Shown piece after piece: positions 25,701 to 34,444 of a DNA stretch of 64,000 bases. The stretch is from Marivivens sp. (lineage in GTDB: Bacteria; Pseudomonadota; Alphaproteobacteria; Rhodobacterales; Rhodobacteraceae): assembly GCA_017643845.1 (NCBI GenBank), contig JAEPMR010000007.1:1-64000 (forward strand), in the 5' to 3' direction. A program made the position numbers and the translations under genes. The notes beneath the pieces are model-generated. The model was not told the origin of the DNA, ran no database searches, and saw nothing but the letters and a program-made list of their open reading frames with translations. Each line of letters opens with the position of its first letter. Position 1 is the first letter of the stretch.

Positions 25701-27992
25701 ATGGAGGCCGTTTTGACAGATCAATCGAGAGAGGCATTGCGCCAGGCTGCACTTGAGTACCACCGCTCGCCGAAACCGGGAAAGCTGGAAATTCGGGCAA
25801 CCAAGCCGCTGGCGAATGGTCGCGATCTGGCACGCGCTTACAGCCCTGGGGTTGCGGAAGCATGTCTCGAGATCAAATCCAACGCGGACACCGCAAGGGA
25901 CTATACAGCGCGGGGAAATCTTGTTGCCGTTGTTTCAAACGGCACAGCAGTCCTTGGGCTCGGCAACATCGGAGCACTGGCCTCCAAACCGGTGATGGAG
26001 GGCAAAGCCGTACTCTTCAAAAAGTTCGCCAACATCGACTGTTTTGATATCGAACTGGACGAAACCGACCCCGAAAAACTGGCCGACATCGTGTGTGCGC
26101 TCGAACCGACGTTCGGCGCGATCAACTTAGAAGACATCAAGGCGCCGGACTGTTTCGTTGTTGAACGGATCTGTCGCGAAAGGATGAACATCCCCGTTTT
26201 CCATGATGATCAACATGGGACGGCGATTGTTGTAGGTGCGGCCGCACGAAATGCGATGGAAATTAGTGGCAAGAGATTTGAGGACGTCAAAGTTGTCTCC
26301 ACTGGCGGCGGCGCTGCCGGAATTGCCTGCCTCAATATGCTTTTGAAGCTCGGCGTTCGTAGGGAAAACGTTTTTCTCTGCGACTTGGAAGGCCTCGTCT
26401 ACGAGGGGCGGGAAAAGGATATGACCCCGCAAAAAGCGGCCTACGCTCAGGGAACATCTCCGGCAAACTTGGGGGATGTAATCGAAGGCGCAGACCTCTT
26501 TTTAGGGCTATCCGGTCCTGGGGTGCTGACACAAGAGATGGTCCGAAAGATGGCAAAGCGCCCTATCATCTTTGCGCTCGCCAATCCGACTCCCGAGATT
26601 ACACCGGAACTCGCCCGAGCAGTCGCCCCTGACGCAATCATCGCGACCGGACGGAGCGACTTCCCAAACCAAGTGAACAACGTGCTCTGCTTTCCGTTTA
26701 TTTTCCGCGGCGCGCTTGATGTCGGGGCCACGGAAATCAACGACGAAATGAAAATCGCCTGCATCGAGGGGATTGCTGCTCTGGCGCGGGCAACGACCAG
26801 CGCGGAAGCCGCCGCCGCATACCGTGGCGAGCAGCTGACATTCGGGGCCGACTATCTGATCCCGAAACCCTTTGACCCCCGTTTGATGGGGGTTGTGGCC
26901 AGTGCAGTGGCACAGGCAGCAATGGACTCTGGCGTCGCGTTGCGCCCGCTTGATGATGTTGCCGCGTACAAAGCACAACTGGACAGCTCAGTCTTCAAGT
27001 CCGCAATGCTGATGCGCCCAGTATTCGAGGCCGCTCGGCAATCTGCACGGCGCATTGTTTTCGCTGAAGGCGAGGACGAACGCGTGTTGCGAGCGGCGCA
27101 GGCGATTATGGAAGAAACCACCGATGCACCCATCCTAATCGGCCGCCCTGAAGTCATCGAAGCGCGATGCGAAAGGGCAGGTCTAAAGATCCGTCCGGGA
27201 ATCGATCTGGAAATCGTCAACCCAGAGAATGACGCGCGGTATCGCGATTATTGGGGAACCTACCACCAACTGATGGCAAGAAATGGCGTCACGCCTGACC
27301 TAGCGAAGGCGATCATGCGCACCAATACGACTGCCATTGCCGCGGTGATGGTTCATAGAGAAGAAGCAGAAAGCATGATTTGCGGCACCTTTGGGCAGTT
27401 CCTCTGGCACCTGAACTATGTATCGCAGGTGTTGGGAAGGGATGGTCGGCAACCCGTCGGCGCGCTCAGCTTGATGATCCTCGAAGATGGGCCGCTCTTC
27501 ATCGCTGATACGCAAGTACATCCGAACCCAACGCCAGAACAAATTGCCGAAACCGTGACAGGTTGTGCGCGTCATGTGCGGAGGTTTGGCCTCACACCGG
27601 AAATCGCGCTTTGCTCTCATTCGCAATTCGGCAACCTCGACTGTGAAACCGGTCGGCGGATGCGGGCTGCGATTGATATTCTCGATTCAGCACCTCGTGA
27701 TTACCATTACGAGGGCGAGATGCATGTCGACGCTGCGCTCGACGTCGAGCTTCGCGACAGAATTTTTCCGGGTAGCCGCCTGAATGGTCCGGCGAATGTG
27801 TTGGTATTCGCGAATACTGACGCAGCTTCTGGTGTTCGAAACATCCTAAAAATGAAAGGGGGCGGACTCGAAGTCGGCCCCATTCTGATGGGAATGCAGA
27901 ACAAGGCGCATATTGTGACACCCTCGATTACCGCACGCGGCCTGCTGAATATGTCCGCCCTAGCAGGAACGCCTGTCGCTCATTACGGCTAA
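25701..27992 (+). CDS. maeB: NADP-dependent malic enzyme with phosphotransacetylase-like domain
   Basis: The enzyme decarboxylates malate to pyruvate with NADP+. The 763-residue hybrid form has residues ~1-430 as malic enzyme ('AYSPGVAEACLEI', 'NGTAVLGLGNIGALASKPVMEGKAVLFKKFANIDCFDIE', 'INLEDIKAPDCFVVE', 'VFHDDQHGTAIV', 'STGGGAAGIACLNML') and residues ~430-763 as a PTA-like domain ('RRIVFAEGEDERVLRAAQ', 'VFANTDAASGVRNILKM'), which in relatives is regulatory and responds to acetyl-CoA. The start is ambiguous: ATG 25701 has no ribosome site, while TTG 25713 follows GGAGG at 5 nt. It is divergent from cdd. Confidence 0.95.
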   Translation: MEAVLTDQSREALRQAALEYHRSPKPGKLEIRATKPLANGRDLARAYSPGVAEACLEIKSNADTARDYTARGNLVAVVSNGTAVLGLGNIGALASKPVMEGKAVLFKKFANIDCFDIELDETDPEKLADIVCALEPTFGAINLEDIKAPDCFVVERICRERMNIPVFHDDQHGTAIVVGAAARNAMEISGKRFEDVKVVSTGGGAAGIACLNMLLKLGVRRENVFLCDLEGLVYEGREKDMTPQKAAYAQGTSPANLGDVIEGADLFLGLSGPGVLTQEMVRKMAKRPIIFALANPTPEITPELARAVAPDAIIATGRSDFPNQVNNVLCFPFIFRGALDVGATEINDEMKIACIEGIAALARATTSAEAAAAYRGEQLTFGADYLIPKPFDPRLMGVVASAVAQAAMDSGVALRPLDDVAAYKAQLDSSVFKSAMLMRPVFEAARQSARRIVFAEGEDERVLRAAQAIMEETTDAPILIGRPEVIEARCERAGLKIRPGIDLEIVNPENDARYRDYWGTYHQLMARNGVTPDLAKAIMRTNTTAIAAVMVHREEAESMICGTFGQFLWHLNYVSQVLGRDGRQPVGALSLMILEDGPLFIADTQVHPNPTPEQIAETVTGCARHVRRFGLTPEIALCSHSQFGNLDCETGRRMRAAIDILDSAPRDYHYEGEMHVDAALDVELRDRIFPGSRLNGPANVLVFANTDAASGVRNILKMKGGGLEVGPILMGMQNKAHIVTPSITARGLLNMSALAGTPVAHYG

Positions 27993-28007
27993 AGGGAATC
28001 ACCCTTT
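27991..28007 (+). terminator. Small hairpin at the maeB end
   Basis: AAAGGG and CCCTTT form a 6-bp stem with a 5-nt loop at the maeB stop codon. There is no proper T-run, so this is a weak candidate. Confidence 0.3.
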
Positions 28008-28023
28008 CACCGACGTTGCGATA

Positions 28024-28031
28024 TTTGCAAA
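28024..28031 (+). promoter_or_regulatory. Distal TTTGCAAA box upstream of prpE
   Basis: This perfect 8-bp palindrome lies 49 bp upstream of the proximal pair at 28073-28090. TTTGCAAA is the core recognised by short-chain acyl-CoA regulators (ScfR group: PccR in Rhodobacter, RamB in Corynebacterium). No such regulator gene is in this window. Confidence 0.55.
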
Positions 28032-28072
28032 GCCCCGGCACCCTTTCGCTATCAAGGCGAACGAAAGTGGGA

Positions 28073-28090
28073 TTTGCAAATATTTGCAAT
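28073..28090 (+). promoter_or_regulatory. Proximal paired TTTGCAAA / TTTGCAAT boxes upstream of prpE
   Basis: TTTGCAAA (28073-28080) and TTTGCAAT (28083-28090) are separated by 2 bp, putting their centres 10 bp apart on one DNA face. They lie ~118 bp before the prpE ATG. A paired arrangement is what ScfR-type regulators (PccR, RamB) are known to bind, and propionate activation fits their regulon. Confidence 0.62.
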
Positions 28091-28207
28091 TGCATCAGGC
28101 AAATTACTGCAAACTTATTGTCGCAGCCCCTCATCTTTCACCTCTGCACGCTTGCCCGATTGGATGCGGCTCCTTAACACCAAGAGAGTAAAGAGGAGGA
28201 TCTCATC

Positions 28208-30100
28208 ATGGGCTATAGGGACGTTTACGCCTCGTGGCAGCAAAACCCCGACGCATTCTGGATGGAACAATCTAAATCGATTAGCTGGGACAGGGAGCCG
28301 TCGAAAGCGCTGTTTGACGAGGAAGCTCCGCTCTACGAGTGGTTCTCGGACGGCATGGTCAACACCTGCTACAATGCGGTGGACCGTCATGTAGAGAACG
28401 GACGCGGGGCTCAGGATGCAATCATCCATGACAGCCCAATCACCGGATCGAAATCCAAAATCACATATGCCGATCTCAAGGACCGGGTAAGCAAGCTGGC
28501 CGGAGCACTCCGGGCCAAAGGCATCGAAAAAGGCGATCGCGTTATCATCTACATGCCAATGGTGCCCGAAGCGCTCATCGCCATGTTGGCAGTCACACGT
28601 ATTGGTGCAATCCATTCAGTCGTCTTCGGTGGTTTCGCCGCAAATGAACTGGCTGTTCGCATCGACGACGCTCAACCAAAAGCAATCATCGCGGGTTCGT
28701 GCGGAATTGAGCCGGGGCGCGTGGTCGACTACAAACCACTGTTGGACGGCGCGATCGACCTCGCCAAGAGCAAGCCCGAATTTTGCGTAATCCTCCAGCG
28801 CGAACAGAAAGAGGCAGAGCTCATCGAAGGGCGTGACTTCGAATGGTCTGCCTTTCAGGAAAATGCCGACCCTGCCGACTGCCTTCCCGTCGAGGGCAAC
28901 CACCCCGCGTATATTCTTTACACATCTGGGACGACCGGCGCGCCAAAGGGCGTCGTCCGCCCGACTGGCGGGCACCTGGTGGCTCTGAACTGGACCATGA
29001 AGAATATCTATAACGTGGAGCCGGGAGAGGTGTTCTGGGCTGCGTCTGACGTTGGCTGGGTCGTTGGGCACAGCTATATTTGCTATGCGCCGCTAATCCA
29101 CGGAAACACCACTATCGTTTTCGAGGGCAAGCCGGTTGGCACGCCAGATGCAGGTACATTTTGGCGCGTCATCTCCGAATATAATGTCAAAGCGTTTTTC
29201 ACCGCGCCAACGGCACTTAGGGCGATCAAACGCGATGACCCCAAAGGGGAGATGATCAAGGACTACGATATCTCCCAGCTTCGTGCGCTCTATTTGGCTG
29301 GTGAGCGCGCCGACCCCGACACGATCGAATGGGCCCAGAGGGTCATGCAAGTGCCCGTCTATGACCACTGGTGGCAAACCGAAACAGGCTATACGATTGC
29401 CGGAAATCCGGTCGGCATTGAAGCCCTTCCGGTGAAGATAGGCTCCCCCACGGTCGCAATGCCCGGCTACGATGTTCAAATCCTCGATGAGGGAGGAAAT
29501 CCGGTTTCGAGCGGAGAGTTAGGCGCAATTGCTGTAAAGCTTCCCCTCCCTCCTGGAACGCTGCCCACACTTTGGAACGCGGAAGAACGTTTTAGGAAAT
29601 CCTATCTAACGACCTTCCCCGGCTACTATGAAACTGGCGATGCGGGGATGATTGACGAAGATGGTTATCTTTACATCATGGCGCGCACCGATGACGTGAT
29701 CAACGTCGCGGGTCACCGCCTATCGACTGGCGGCATGGAAGAGGTTCTGGCCGGACATCCCGACGTGGCCGAATGTGCTGTGATTGGAGTCACAGATCAG
29801 CTCAAGGGCCAACTCCCCATGGGTTTCGTATGCCTGAACAAAGGATGTGACCGCCCCCACACTGAGGTCGTCGCAGAATGCGTCAAGCTCGTGCGCGAAA
29901 AGATCGGACCTGTTGCGGCATTCAAACTGGCCGTCGTGATAGATCGGCTACCCAAAACGCGATCTGGAAAGATCCTTCGGGGGACGATGGTAAAGATTGC
30001 AGACAACGAAGACTTCAAGATGCCCGCGACGATTGATGATCCGGCCATACTTGATGAAATTCGCACAGCCGTCAGAACGCTCGGCTACGGAGGCGCTTGA
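28208..30100 (+). CDS. prpE: Propionyl-CoA synthetase (acyl-CoA ligase, PrpE type)
   Basis: The enzyme activates propionate with ATP and CoA through an acyl-adenylate. The 630-residue ANL-family protein has the nucleotide loop 'YILYTSGTTGAPKGVV', the 'VYDHWWQTETGYTIAG' motif that separates PrpE from acetyl-CoA synthetase, the hinge/ATP motif 'YYETGDAGMIDEDGYLYIMARTDDVINVAGHRLS' and the catalytic, acetylation-prone lysine in 'KTRSGKILRG' (Lys588). GAGGAGGATCTCATC is a strong ribosome site. The promoter region contains three TTTGCAAA-like boxes. The propionyl-CoA made would go through methylmalonyl-CoA mutase, whose chaperone MeaB is encoded at 37.8 kb. Confidence 0.93.
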   Translation: MGYRDVYASWQQNPDAFWMEQSKSISWDREPSKALFDEEAPLYEWFSDGMVNTCYNAVDRHVENGRGAQDAIIHDSPITGSKSKITYADLKDRVSKLAGALRAKGIEKGDRVIIYMPMVPEALIAMLAVTRIGAIHSVVFGGFAANELAVRIDDAQPKAIIAGSCGIEPGRVVDYKPLLDGAIDLAKSKPEFCVILQREQKEAELIEGRDFEWSAFQENADPADCLPVEGNHPAYILYTSGTTGAPKGVVRPTGGHLVALNWTMKNIYNVEPGEVFWAASDVGWVVGHSYICYAPLIHGNTTIVFEGKPVGTPDAGTFWRVISEYNVKAFFTAPTALRAIKRDDPKGEMIKDYDISQLRALYLAGERADPDTIEWAQRVMQVPVYDHWWQTETGYTIAGNPVGIEALPVKIGSPTVAMPGYDVQILDEGGNPVSSGELGAIAVKLPLPPGTLPTLWNAEERFRKSYLTTFPGYYETGDAGMIDEDGYLYIMARTDDVINVAGHRLSTGGMEEVLAGHPDVAECAVIGVTDQLKGQLPMGFVCLNKGCDRPHTEVVAECVKLVREKIGPVAAFKLAVVIDRLPKTRSGKILRGTMVKIADNEDFKMPATIDDPAILDEIRTAVRTLGYGGA

Positions 30101-30136
30101 TAATCTCGCTTTGGCCGCAAGCAGTTCCAGTATAGC

Positions 30137-30161
30137 CTGTCCCCACTGATAAAGGGGACAG
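30137..30161 (+). promoter_or_regulatory. 8-bp hairpin covering the ribosome site of the following gene
   Basis: CTGTCCCC (30137-30144) pairs perfectly with GGGGACAG (30154-30161), loop 9 nt. The right arm contains the AGGGG ribosome site (30153-30157) of the ATG at 30164. It may act as the terminator of prpE or as a structure restricting translation of the membrane-protein gene. Confidence 0.5.
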
Positions 30162-30163
30162 AC

Positions 30164-30586
30164 ATGGAAACATTATTAATGACACTGCATTTCCTATCGC
30201 TCGCGGTAGGGATCGGCGGAGGTGTTGCAAGCGCAATTGCCGGCGTTCAATCCGCAAAGGCGGAACCTCCCGGAGCAATGGCGCTGGGCAAACTTCAATC
30301 CCAAGTCGGAAACGTGGGCTATGGCGCATTAATCTTGCTATGGATCACCGGAATCTGGATGGTCTATGCAAAATACGGCGGGTTCGGAGATCTCCCGGCG
30401 AGCTTTAATTTGAAAATGCTCGGCGTTCTGGGGCTAACTGCTGCCCTGACTGCAATGCAGGTTGTGAAACGGAGGGCTATGGCTGCGGGCGGACCTCCGA
30501 ATGCCAGCACGATGAAGATGCTGGGACAGCTGGCGCTTTTGTCAGCAGTCTTTTCGATCGTCATGGCTGTTTTGACATTCAACTGA
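30164..30586 (+). CDS. Small membrane protein with four helices, unknown function
   Basis: I do not recognise the family with certainty. The 140 residues contain four hydrophobic segments (residues ~5-28, 47-66, 78-97, 118-138) with short loops; the first carries His9, and 'GIGGGVASAIAGV' is a small-residue helix-packing motif. AAGGGGACAGAC precedes the ATG but is partly folded in a hairpin. It sits 63 bp after prpE, same strand. Similar four-helix proteins resemble the DUF2269/CopD-like group, but no copper ligands stand out, so I assign no function. Confidence 0.8.
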   Translation: METLLMTLHFLSLAVGIGGGVASAIAGVQSAKAEPPGAMALGKLQSQVGNVGYGALILLWITGIWMVYAKYGGFGDLPASFNLKMLGVLGLTAALTAMQVVKRRAMAAGGPPNASTMKMLGQLALLSAVFSIVMAVLTFN

Positions 30587-30590
30587 GGAA

Positions 30591-30633
30591 GAGGAACGGC
30601 TCAGGCAAATTGTTCTTGGATGAGCCGTTCTTC
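30591..30633 (+). terminator. Inverted repeat between the convergent membrane-protein and nadK genes
   Basis: GAGGAACGGCTCA (30591-30603) and TGAGCCGTTCTTC (30621-30633) pair over 13 bp with one G-T pair, loop 17 nt. The left arm ends on the nadK stop codon, so the hairpin lies in the nadK 3' end and could stop plus-strand transcription from prpE. Only a short TTC follows, so strength is unclear. Confidence 0.45.
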
Positions 30634-31359
30634 CAGACCGTGTCCGGGATCAAACAGTATTTGATGTGCGATTGATGGCTCGGAGCGGATGGTGACAACC
30701 GCAACATTTCGGACGGACCGACTATCTGCATCCGCCATTACAGGGCGTTTTTCAGGGTTTATGACCTCAAAGCGCACCTCCGCCGATTTGGGAAGGAGGG
30801 CGCCGCGCCAACGACGGGGCCGAAAAGCCGCCATTGCCGTAAGAGCGAGGACATCCGCGCCAATCGGCAAGATCGGCCCGTGTGCAGAATAGTTGTAAGC
30901 CGTCGATCCAGCTGGGGTGGCGATAAGTGCACCATCGCAGACCAACTCCTGCATGCGCAAACGGCCATCGACATATATTCTCAGCTTCGCGGCCTGCGGG
31001 CCCTCACGCAACAACGATACCTCGTTAATCGCCAGCGCAGTGGCCTGCTCTCCGTCCACACAAACGGCGTCCATCCGAAGGGGATTTAGCACCGCGGTCT
31101 CTGCCGCCTCCAGCCGATAGAGCAGGTCGTCCTCGTGATATTCATTCATGAGAAACCCTACAGTCCCACGGTTCATGCCGTAGACAGGCGTGCTGAAGGC
31201 TTCGGTTGCATGAAGGGTGTGCAGCATGAAGCCGTCCCCCCCTAATGCGACAATCACGTCGGCCTCGGACATCGGGCAATTGCCGTATCGGTTCGCGAGA
31301 ACGTCATGCGCCTGCTGAGCAAGGGGCGTATCTCCGGCAGTGAAGGCTATTTTTTTCAT
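30601..31359 (-). CDS. nadK: NAD kinase
   Basis: The enzyme phosphorylates NAD to NADP. Its 252 residues are short but normal for alphaproteobacteria. Motifs: '[18 protein letters not shown]' with the GGDG phosphate loop, '[15 protein letters not shown]', '[10 protein letters not shown]' and the glycine-rich '[27 protein letters not shown]'. It is convergent with the four-helix protein and divergent from glyA. A 247-bp gap separates it from glyA; I see no riboswitch there. Confidence 0.95.
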   Translation of the reverse strand: MKKIAFTAGDTPLAQQAHDVLANRYGNCPMSEADVIVALGGDGFMLHTLHATEAFSTPVYGMNRGTVGFLMNEYHEDDLLYRLEAAETAVLNPLRMDAVCVDGEQATALAINEVSLLREGPQAAKLRIYVDGRLRMQELVCDGALIATPAGSTAYNYSAHGPILPIGADVLALTAMAAFRPRRWRGALLPKSAEVRFEVINPEKRPVMADADSRSVRNVAVVTIRSEPSIAHQILFDPGHGLEERLIQEQFA

Positions 31360-31606
31360 GATATTCCAGTCCTAGCCGAAAGTTGCCCTACGTTGTTGCT
31401 AGCAAATCTGACGAGATTTTCCACCAACCTTTCACCGATGCCGGCATGGGGGCAATGCATAACATCAGGCACAAATGTGACGCTTCGGAACACTGCGCGA
31501 CAAATTGCTTCGTTTCTCAAGAAGAATATGACGTTTTCGAGGGTTCACCTCTACTGCCAATGCCCCTAATGATCCGGCAACGTAACACCTCAGGAGAGGA
31601 CCAGAT

Positions 31607-32902
31607 ATGAACGCCACCACCCGCGACTCCGGCTTCTTCACTGAAAGCCTGGCTTCCCGAGATCTCGAGCTTTTCGGTGCAATTCGCTCCGAGCTTGGCC
31701 GCCAGCGTGACGAAATCGAACTTATTGCATCCGAGAACATCGTCTCTGCGGCGGTAATGGAAGCCCAAGGTTCCGTGATGACCAACAAATACGCCGAGGG
31801 ATATCCCGGTCGGCGTTATTACGGCGGCTGTGAATACGTTGACGTTGCGGAGAACCTCGCAATCGAACGCGGATGCCAGCTCTTTGATTGCGCATTTGCG
31901 AATGTGCAGCCGAATTCTGGCTCGCAAGCGAACCAAGGTGTGTTTCAAGCACTTTTGCAGCCCGGAGATACGATTCTTGGCATGAGCCTCGACGCGGGCG
32001 GTCATTTGACTCACGGCGCGCGTCCAAACCAGTCAGGTAAATGGTTCAATGCCGTTCAATACGGCGTCCGCCAGCAGGATAGCCAGATTGACTACGATCA
32101 GGTCCAGGCGCTAGCCACCGAGCACCAACCAAAGATGATCATTGCAGGTGGTTCAGCGATCCCGCGTATTATCGACTTTGCCAAAATGCGCGAGATTGCG
32201 GACAGCGTCGGAGCCTATCTTTTGGTTGATATGGCCCACTTCGCTGGTCTGGTTGCCGCGGGTCTTTACCCATCGCCGTTCCCCCATGCGCATGTTGCCA
32301 CGACCACAACCCACAAGACTCTCCGTGGCCCGCGGGGCGGCGCGATCTTCACCAATGACGAAGCGATATCGAAGAAGGTCAACTCGGCCATCTTCCCCGG
32401 CATCCAAGGCGGTCCATTGATGCACGTGATCGCCGCAAAGGCCGTTGCATTCGGTGAAGCGCTTCGCCCCGAATTCAAGCTCTATCAAGAGCAGGTGATC
32501 AAGAACGCGCAAGCTTTGGCTGATCAGCTGATGAAGGGCGGTTTGGATATCGTAACGGGCGGCACAGATAGCCACGTTATGCTCGTCGATCTGCGCCCCA
32601 AAGGTGTGAAAGGCAATGCGACTGAAAAGGCGCTCGGCCGGGCACATATTACCTGCAACAAGAACGGCATACCCTTTGATCCGGAAAAACCGACGATCAC
32701 ATCGGGTATCCGCCTCGGCTCACCGGCGGGCACCACTCGCGGGTTTACAGAGGCGGAATTCCGTCAAATCGCTGACTGGATTGTCGAGGTCGTTGATGGC
32801 CTGGCGGCGAACGGCGAAGATGCCAATTCCGAAGTTGAGGCAAAAGTCCGTGCCGAAGTTCAGGCGCTTTGCGATCAGTTCCCGCTTTATCCGACACTCT
32901 AG
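31607..32902 (+). CDS. glyA: Serine hydroxymethyltransferase
   Basis: The PLP enzyme interconverts serine plus THF with glycine plus 5,10-methylene-THF, feeding the FolD and Fhs enzymes encoded at 43-46.7 kb. The 431 residues have '[20 protein letters not shown]', '[13 protein letters not shown]', '[14 protein letters not shown]' and the PLP lysine in '[14 protein letters not shown]'. CTCAGGAGAGGACCAGAT is a strong ribosome site. A textbook hairpin terminator follows, so glyA is probably a single-gene unit. Confidence 0.98.
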   Translation: MNATTRDSGFFTESLASRDLELFGAIRSELGRQRDEIELIASENIVSAAVMEAQGSVMTNKYAEGYPGRRYYGGCEYVDVAENLAIERGCQLFDCAFANVQPNSGSQANQGVFQALLQPGDTILGMSLDAGGHLTHGARPNQSGKWFNAVQYGVRQQDSQIDYDQVQALATEHQPKMIIAGGSAIPRIIDFAKMREIADSVGAYLLVDMAHFAGLVAAGLYPSPFPHAHVATTTTHKTLRGPRGGAIFTNDEAISKKVNSAIFPGIQGGPLMHVIAAKAVAFGEALRPEFKLYQEQVIKNAQALADQLMKGGLDIVTGGTDSHVMLVDLRPKGVKGNATEKALGRAHITCNKNGIPFDPEKPTITSGIRLGSPAGTTRGFTEAEFRQIADWIVEVVDGLAANGEDANSEVEAKVRAEVQALCDQFPLYPTL

Positions 32903-32924
32903 TCGGGCAGAATCCAGACTTCCT

Positions 32925-32946
32925 GGGGCGCTTCGGCGCCCCTTTT
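32925..32946 (+). terminator. Intrinsic terminator of glyA
   Basis: GGGGCGC-TTCG-GCGCCCC forms a 7-bp GC stem with a UUCG tetraloop, followed by TTTT. It starts 22 bp past the stop codon. Confidence 0.92.
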
Positions 32947-32991
32947 CATATCCACTGGAAATCAAGCCCATTGAAGCCTAGGACGGTAGCC

Positions 32992-33741
32992 ATGCTAAAT
33001 ATCATCAGCCAACCATCCAGCGGCCTTCCAAAGCTTCTAATCGCGCATGGTCTTTACGGCTCTGCCCGAAATTGGGGCGTTATTTCAAAACGCCTATCCG
33101 ATATTCGTGATGTGAGCGCAGTCGACATGCGCAATCATGGAGCGAGCCCTTGGTACGACAGCCACACCTATCCCGACATGGCGAGAGATTTGGCTTTGGT
33201 AATCGAGCACCTCGGCGGACCTGTAGATCTTATCGGGCACTCAATGGGCGGCAAGGCAGCGATGACGCTCGCTCTCACACACCCCGAACTGATACACAAA
33301 CTTATCGTCGCGGATATTGCGCCGGTCGCGTATACGCATAACCCTTCGAACAATATACATGCGATGCGCCAGGTGGATCTGTCCCGCGTTGAACGGCGGG
33401 CCGACGCTCTTGAGCAGCTGCAGGATTTGGAGCCGGGTTTGGCAGATTTCTTTCTGCAAAGTCTGGACATGAAAGAAAAACGCTGGCGTCTGAATTTGAA
33501 TGTGCTTGAAAAATGCATGCCAGAGATCGTTGGTTGGCCGTCACCGCCGGGGAAGTTCGAAGGAGATGCCCTTTTCCTATCGGGAGCCAAATCTGACTAT
33601 GTCAGAACAGAACACAAAGAAACAATCCGGGAGAAATTCCCAAACGCCAAGTTTGCAAAACTCAAGGATGCTGGACATTGGTTGCACGCGGAAAAACCGC
33701 GAGAATTCGAAGCTGCTGTTCGTTCATTTCTGCTGATGTAA
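32992..33741 (+). CDS. Alpha/beta hydrolase (YbfF-like esterase)
   Basis: The protein has 249 residues from the ATG at 32992; longer reading lacks a start signal and would run through the glyA terminator. The fold shows the oxyanion 'LLIAHGLYGSARNW', 'VSAVDMRNHGAS', the nucleophile elbow 'DLIGHSMGGKAAM' (GxSxG), an acid in 'LSGAKSDYV' and the His in 'DAGHWLHAEKPREF'. The layout matches YbfF/short acyl-ester hydrolases. The substrate is unknown. The gene may depend on its own promoter, since the glyA terminator lies just before it. Confidence 0.88.
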   Translation: MLNIISQPSSGLPKLLIAHGLYGSARNWGVISKRLSDIRDVSAVDMRNHGASPWYDSHTYPDMARDLALVIEHLGGPVDLIGHSMGGKAAMTLALTHPELIHKLIVADIAPVAYTHNPSNNIHAMRQVDLSRVERRADALEQLQDLEPGLADFFLQSLDMKEKRWRLNLNVLEKCMPEIVGWPSPPGKFEGDALFLSGAKSDYVRTEHKETIREKFPNAKFAKLKDAGHWLHAEKPREFEAAVRSFLLM

Positions 33742-33826
33742 CGGCAATTGACCGAACACGACAAACTGCTGTTAATCTGAAATCGCATTTCTTTCGTATG
33801 CATTTAAGACCAATTTCGAGGAACAC

Positions 33827-34402
33827 ATGAAACTGAAAAGTCTTGGCATAGGCGCTCTGATCGCAACACTGGCTGGAGTTGTGCAGGCCCATACGCCGAT
33901 TATCGACGACAGCGCAAAGACCGTCCGCGATCCTCTCGTAATCGACGACCCAGAACATTCTAAAGCCATTTTTTCGACTCTCAGTGGTGAACCACAATAT
34001 TATCGGTTCAGCAGCACGGCCGCGTTTGACTTCTATGCGGGCATCACCGCGCCGAAGCTTGAAGCGTGCGACCTGCAACGCACGTTTTCTTTCGACCTTC
34101 TCAATGACCAGCTGGAAGTGATCGACAGTCGTGACGGTGATAAGTTTGAATGGTGGCCGTGGTACGAGTCCTACGGCAAGACCTGGTATTGGGTGGGCCC
34201 CGAAATGGGCGAAGATTTCTATTCTACAGAGCAACTTCCTGCGGGAACCTATTACATCCGGGTCCAAAACAGGACGAACACCGGTGAATATGCTCTCGCT
34301 ATCGGTGATCAAGAAAGCATGGGAATTGGAACGCTCCTCAAGCTGCCAGGCACCCTGAAAACAATGCGCGATATTTATTGGGATGATAGCGAATGCCGCT
34401 GA
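33827..34402 (+). CDS. Secreted hypothetical protein, PPC-like beta fold
   Basis: I recognise no named family. The 191 residues begin with a signal peptide (MKLKSLGIGALIATLAGVVQA, cut before HTPII). The mature part looks all-beta and aromatic: 'PQYYRFSSTAAFDFYAGITAP', 'WWPWYESYGKTWYWVG' and 'LPAGTYYIRVQNRTNTGEYALAIGD', the last resembling the final strands of bacterial pre-peptidase C-terminal domains. Two cysteines (in 'EACDL' and the C-terminal 'SECR') could form a disulfide. CGAGGAACAC gives the ribosome site. A strong terminator follows, so it is a single-gene unit. Confidence 0.8.
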   Translation: MKLKSLGIGALIATLAGVVQAHTPIIDDSAKTVRDPLVIDDPEHSKAIFSTLSGEPQYYRFSSTAAFDFYAGITAPKLEACDLQRTFSFDLLNDQLEVIDSRDGDKFEWWPWYESYGKTWYWVGPEMGEDFYSTEQLPAGTYYIRVQNRTNTGEYALAIGDQESMGIGTLLKLPGTLKTMRDIYWDDSECR

Positions 34403-34406
34403 CATG

Positions 34407-34429
34407 AGGGGGGTGTTCGCCCCCCTTTC
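34407..34429 (+). terminator. Intrinsic terminator of the secreted-protein gene
   Basis: AGGGGGG (34407-34413) and CCCCCCT (34420-34426) pair over 7 bp with a 6-nt loop, followed by TT. It lies 4 bp past the stop codon, between convergent genes. Confidence 0.8.
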
Positions 34430-34444
34430 AAGCGAGTACCGCTC

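Noticed and set aside
31360..31606. Glycine or other riboswitch before glyA
   Set aside because: I could not find paired helices or conserved cores by eye in this 247-bp gap.
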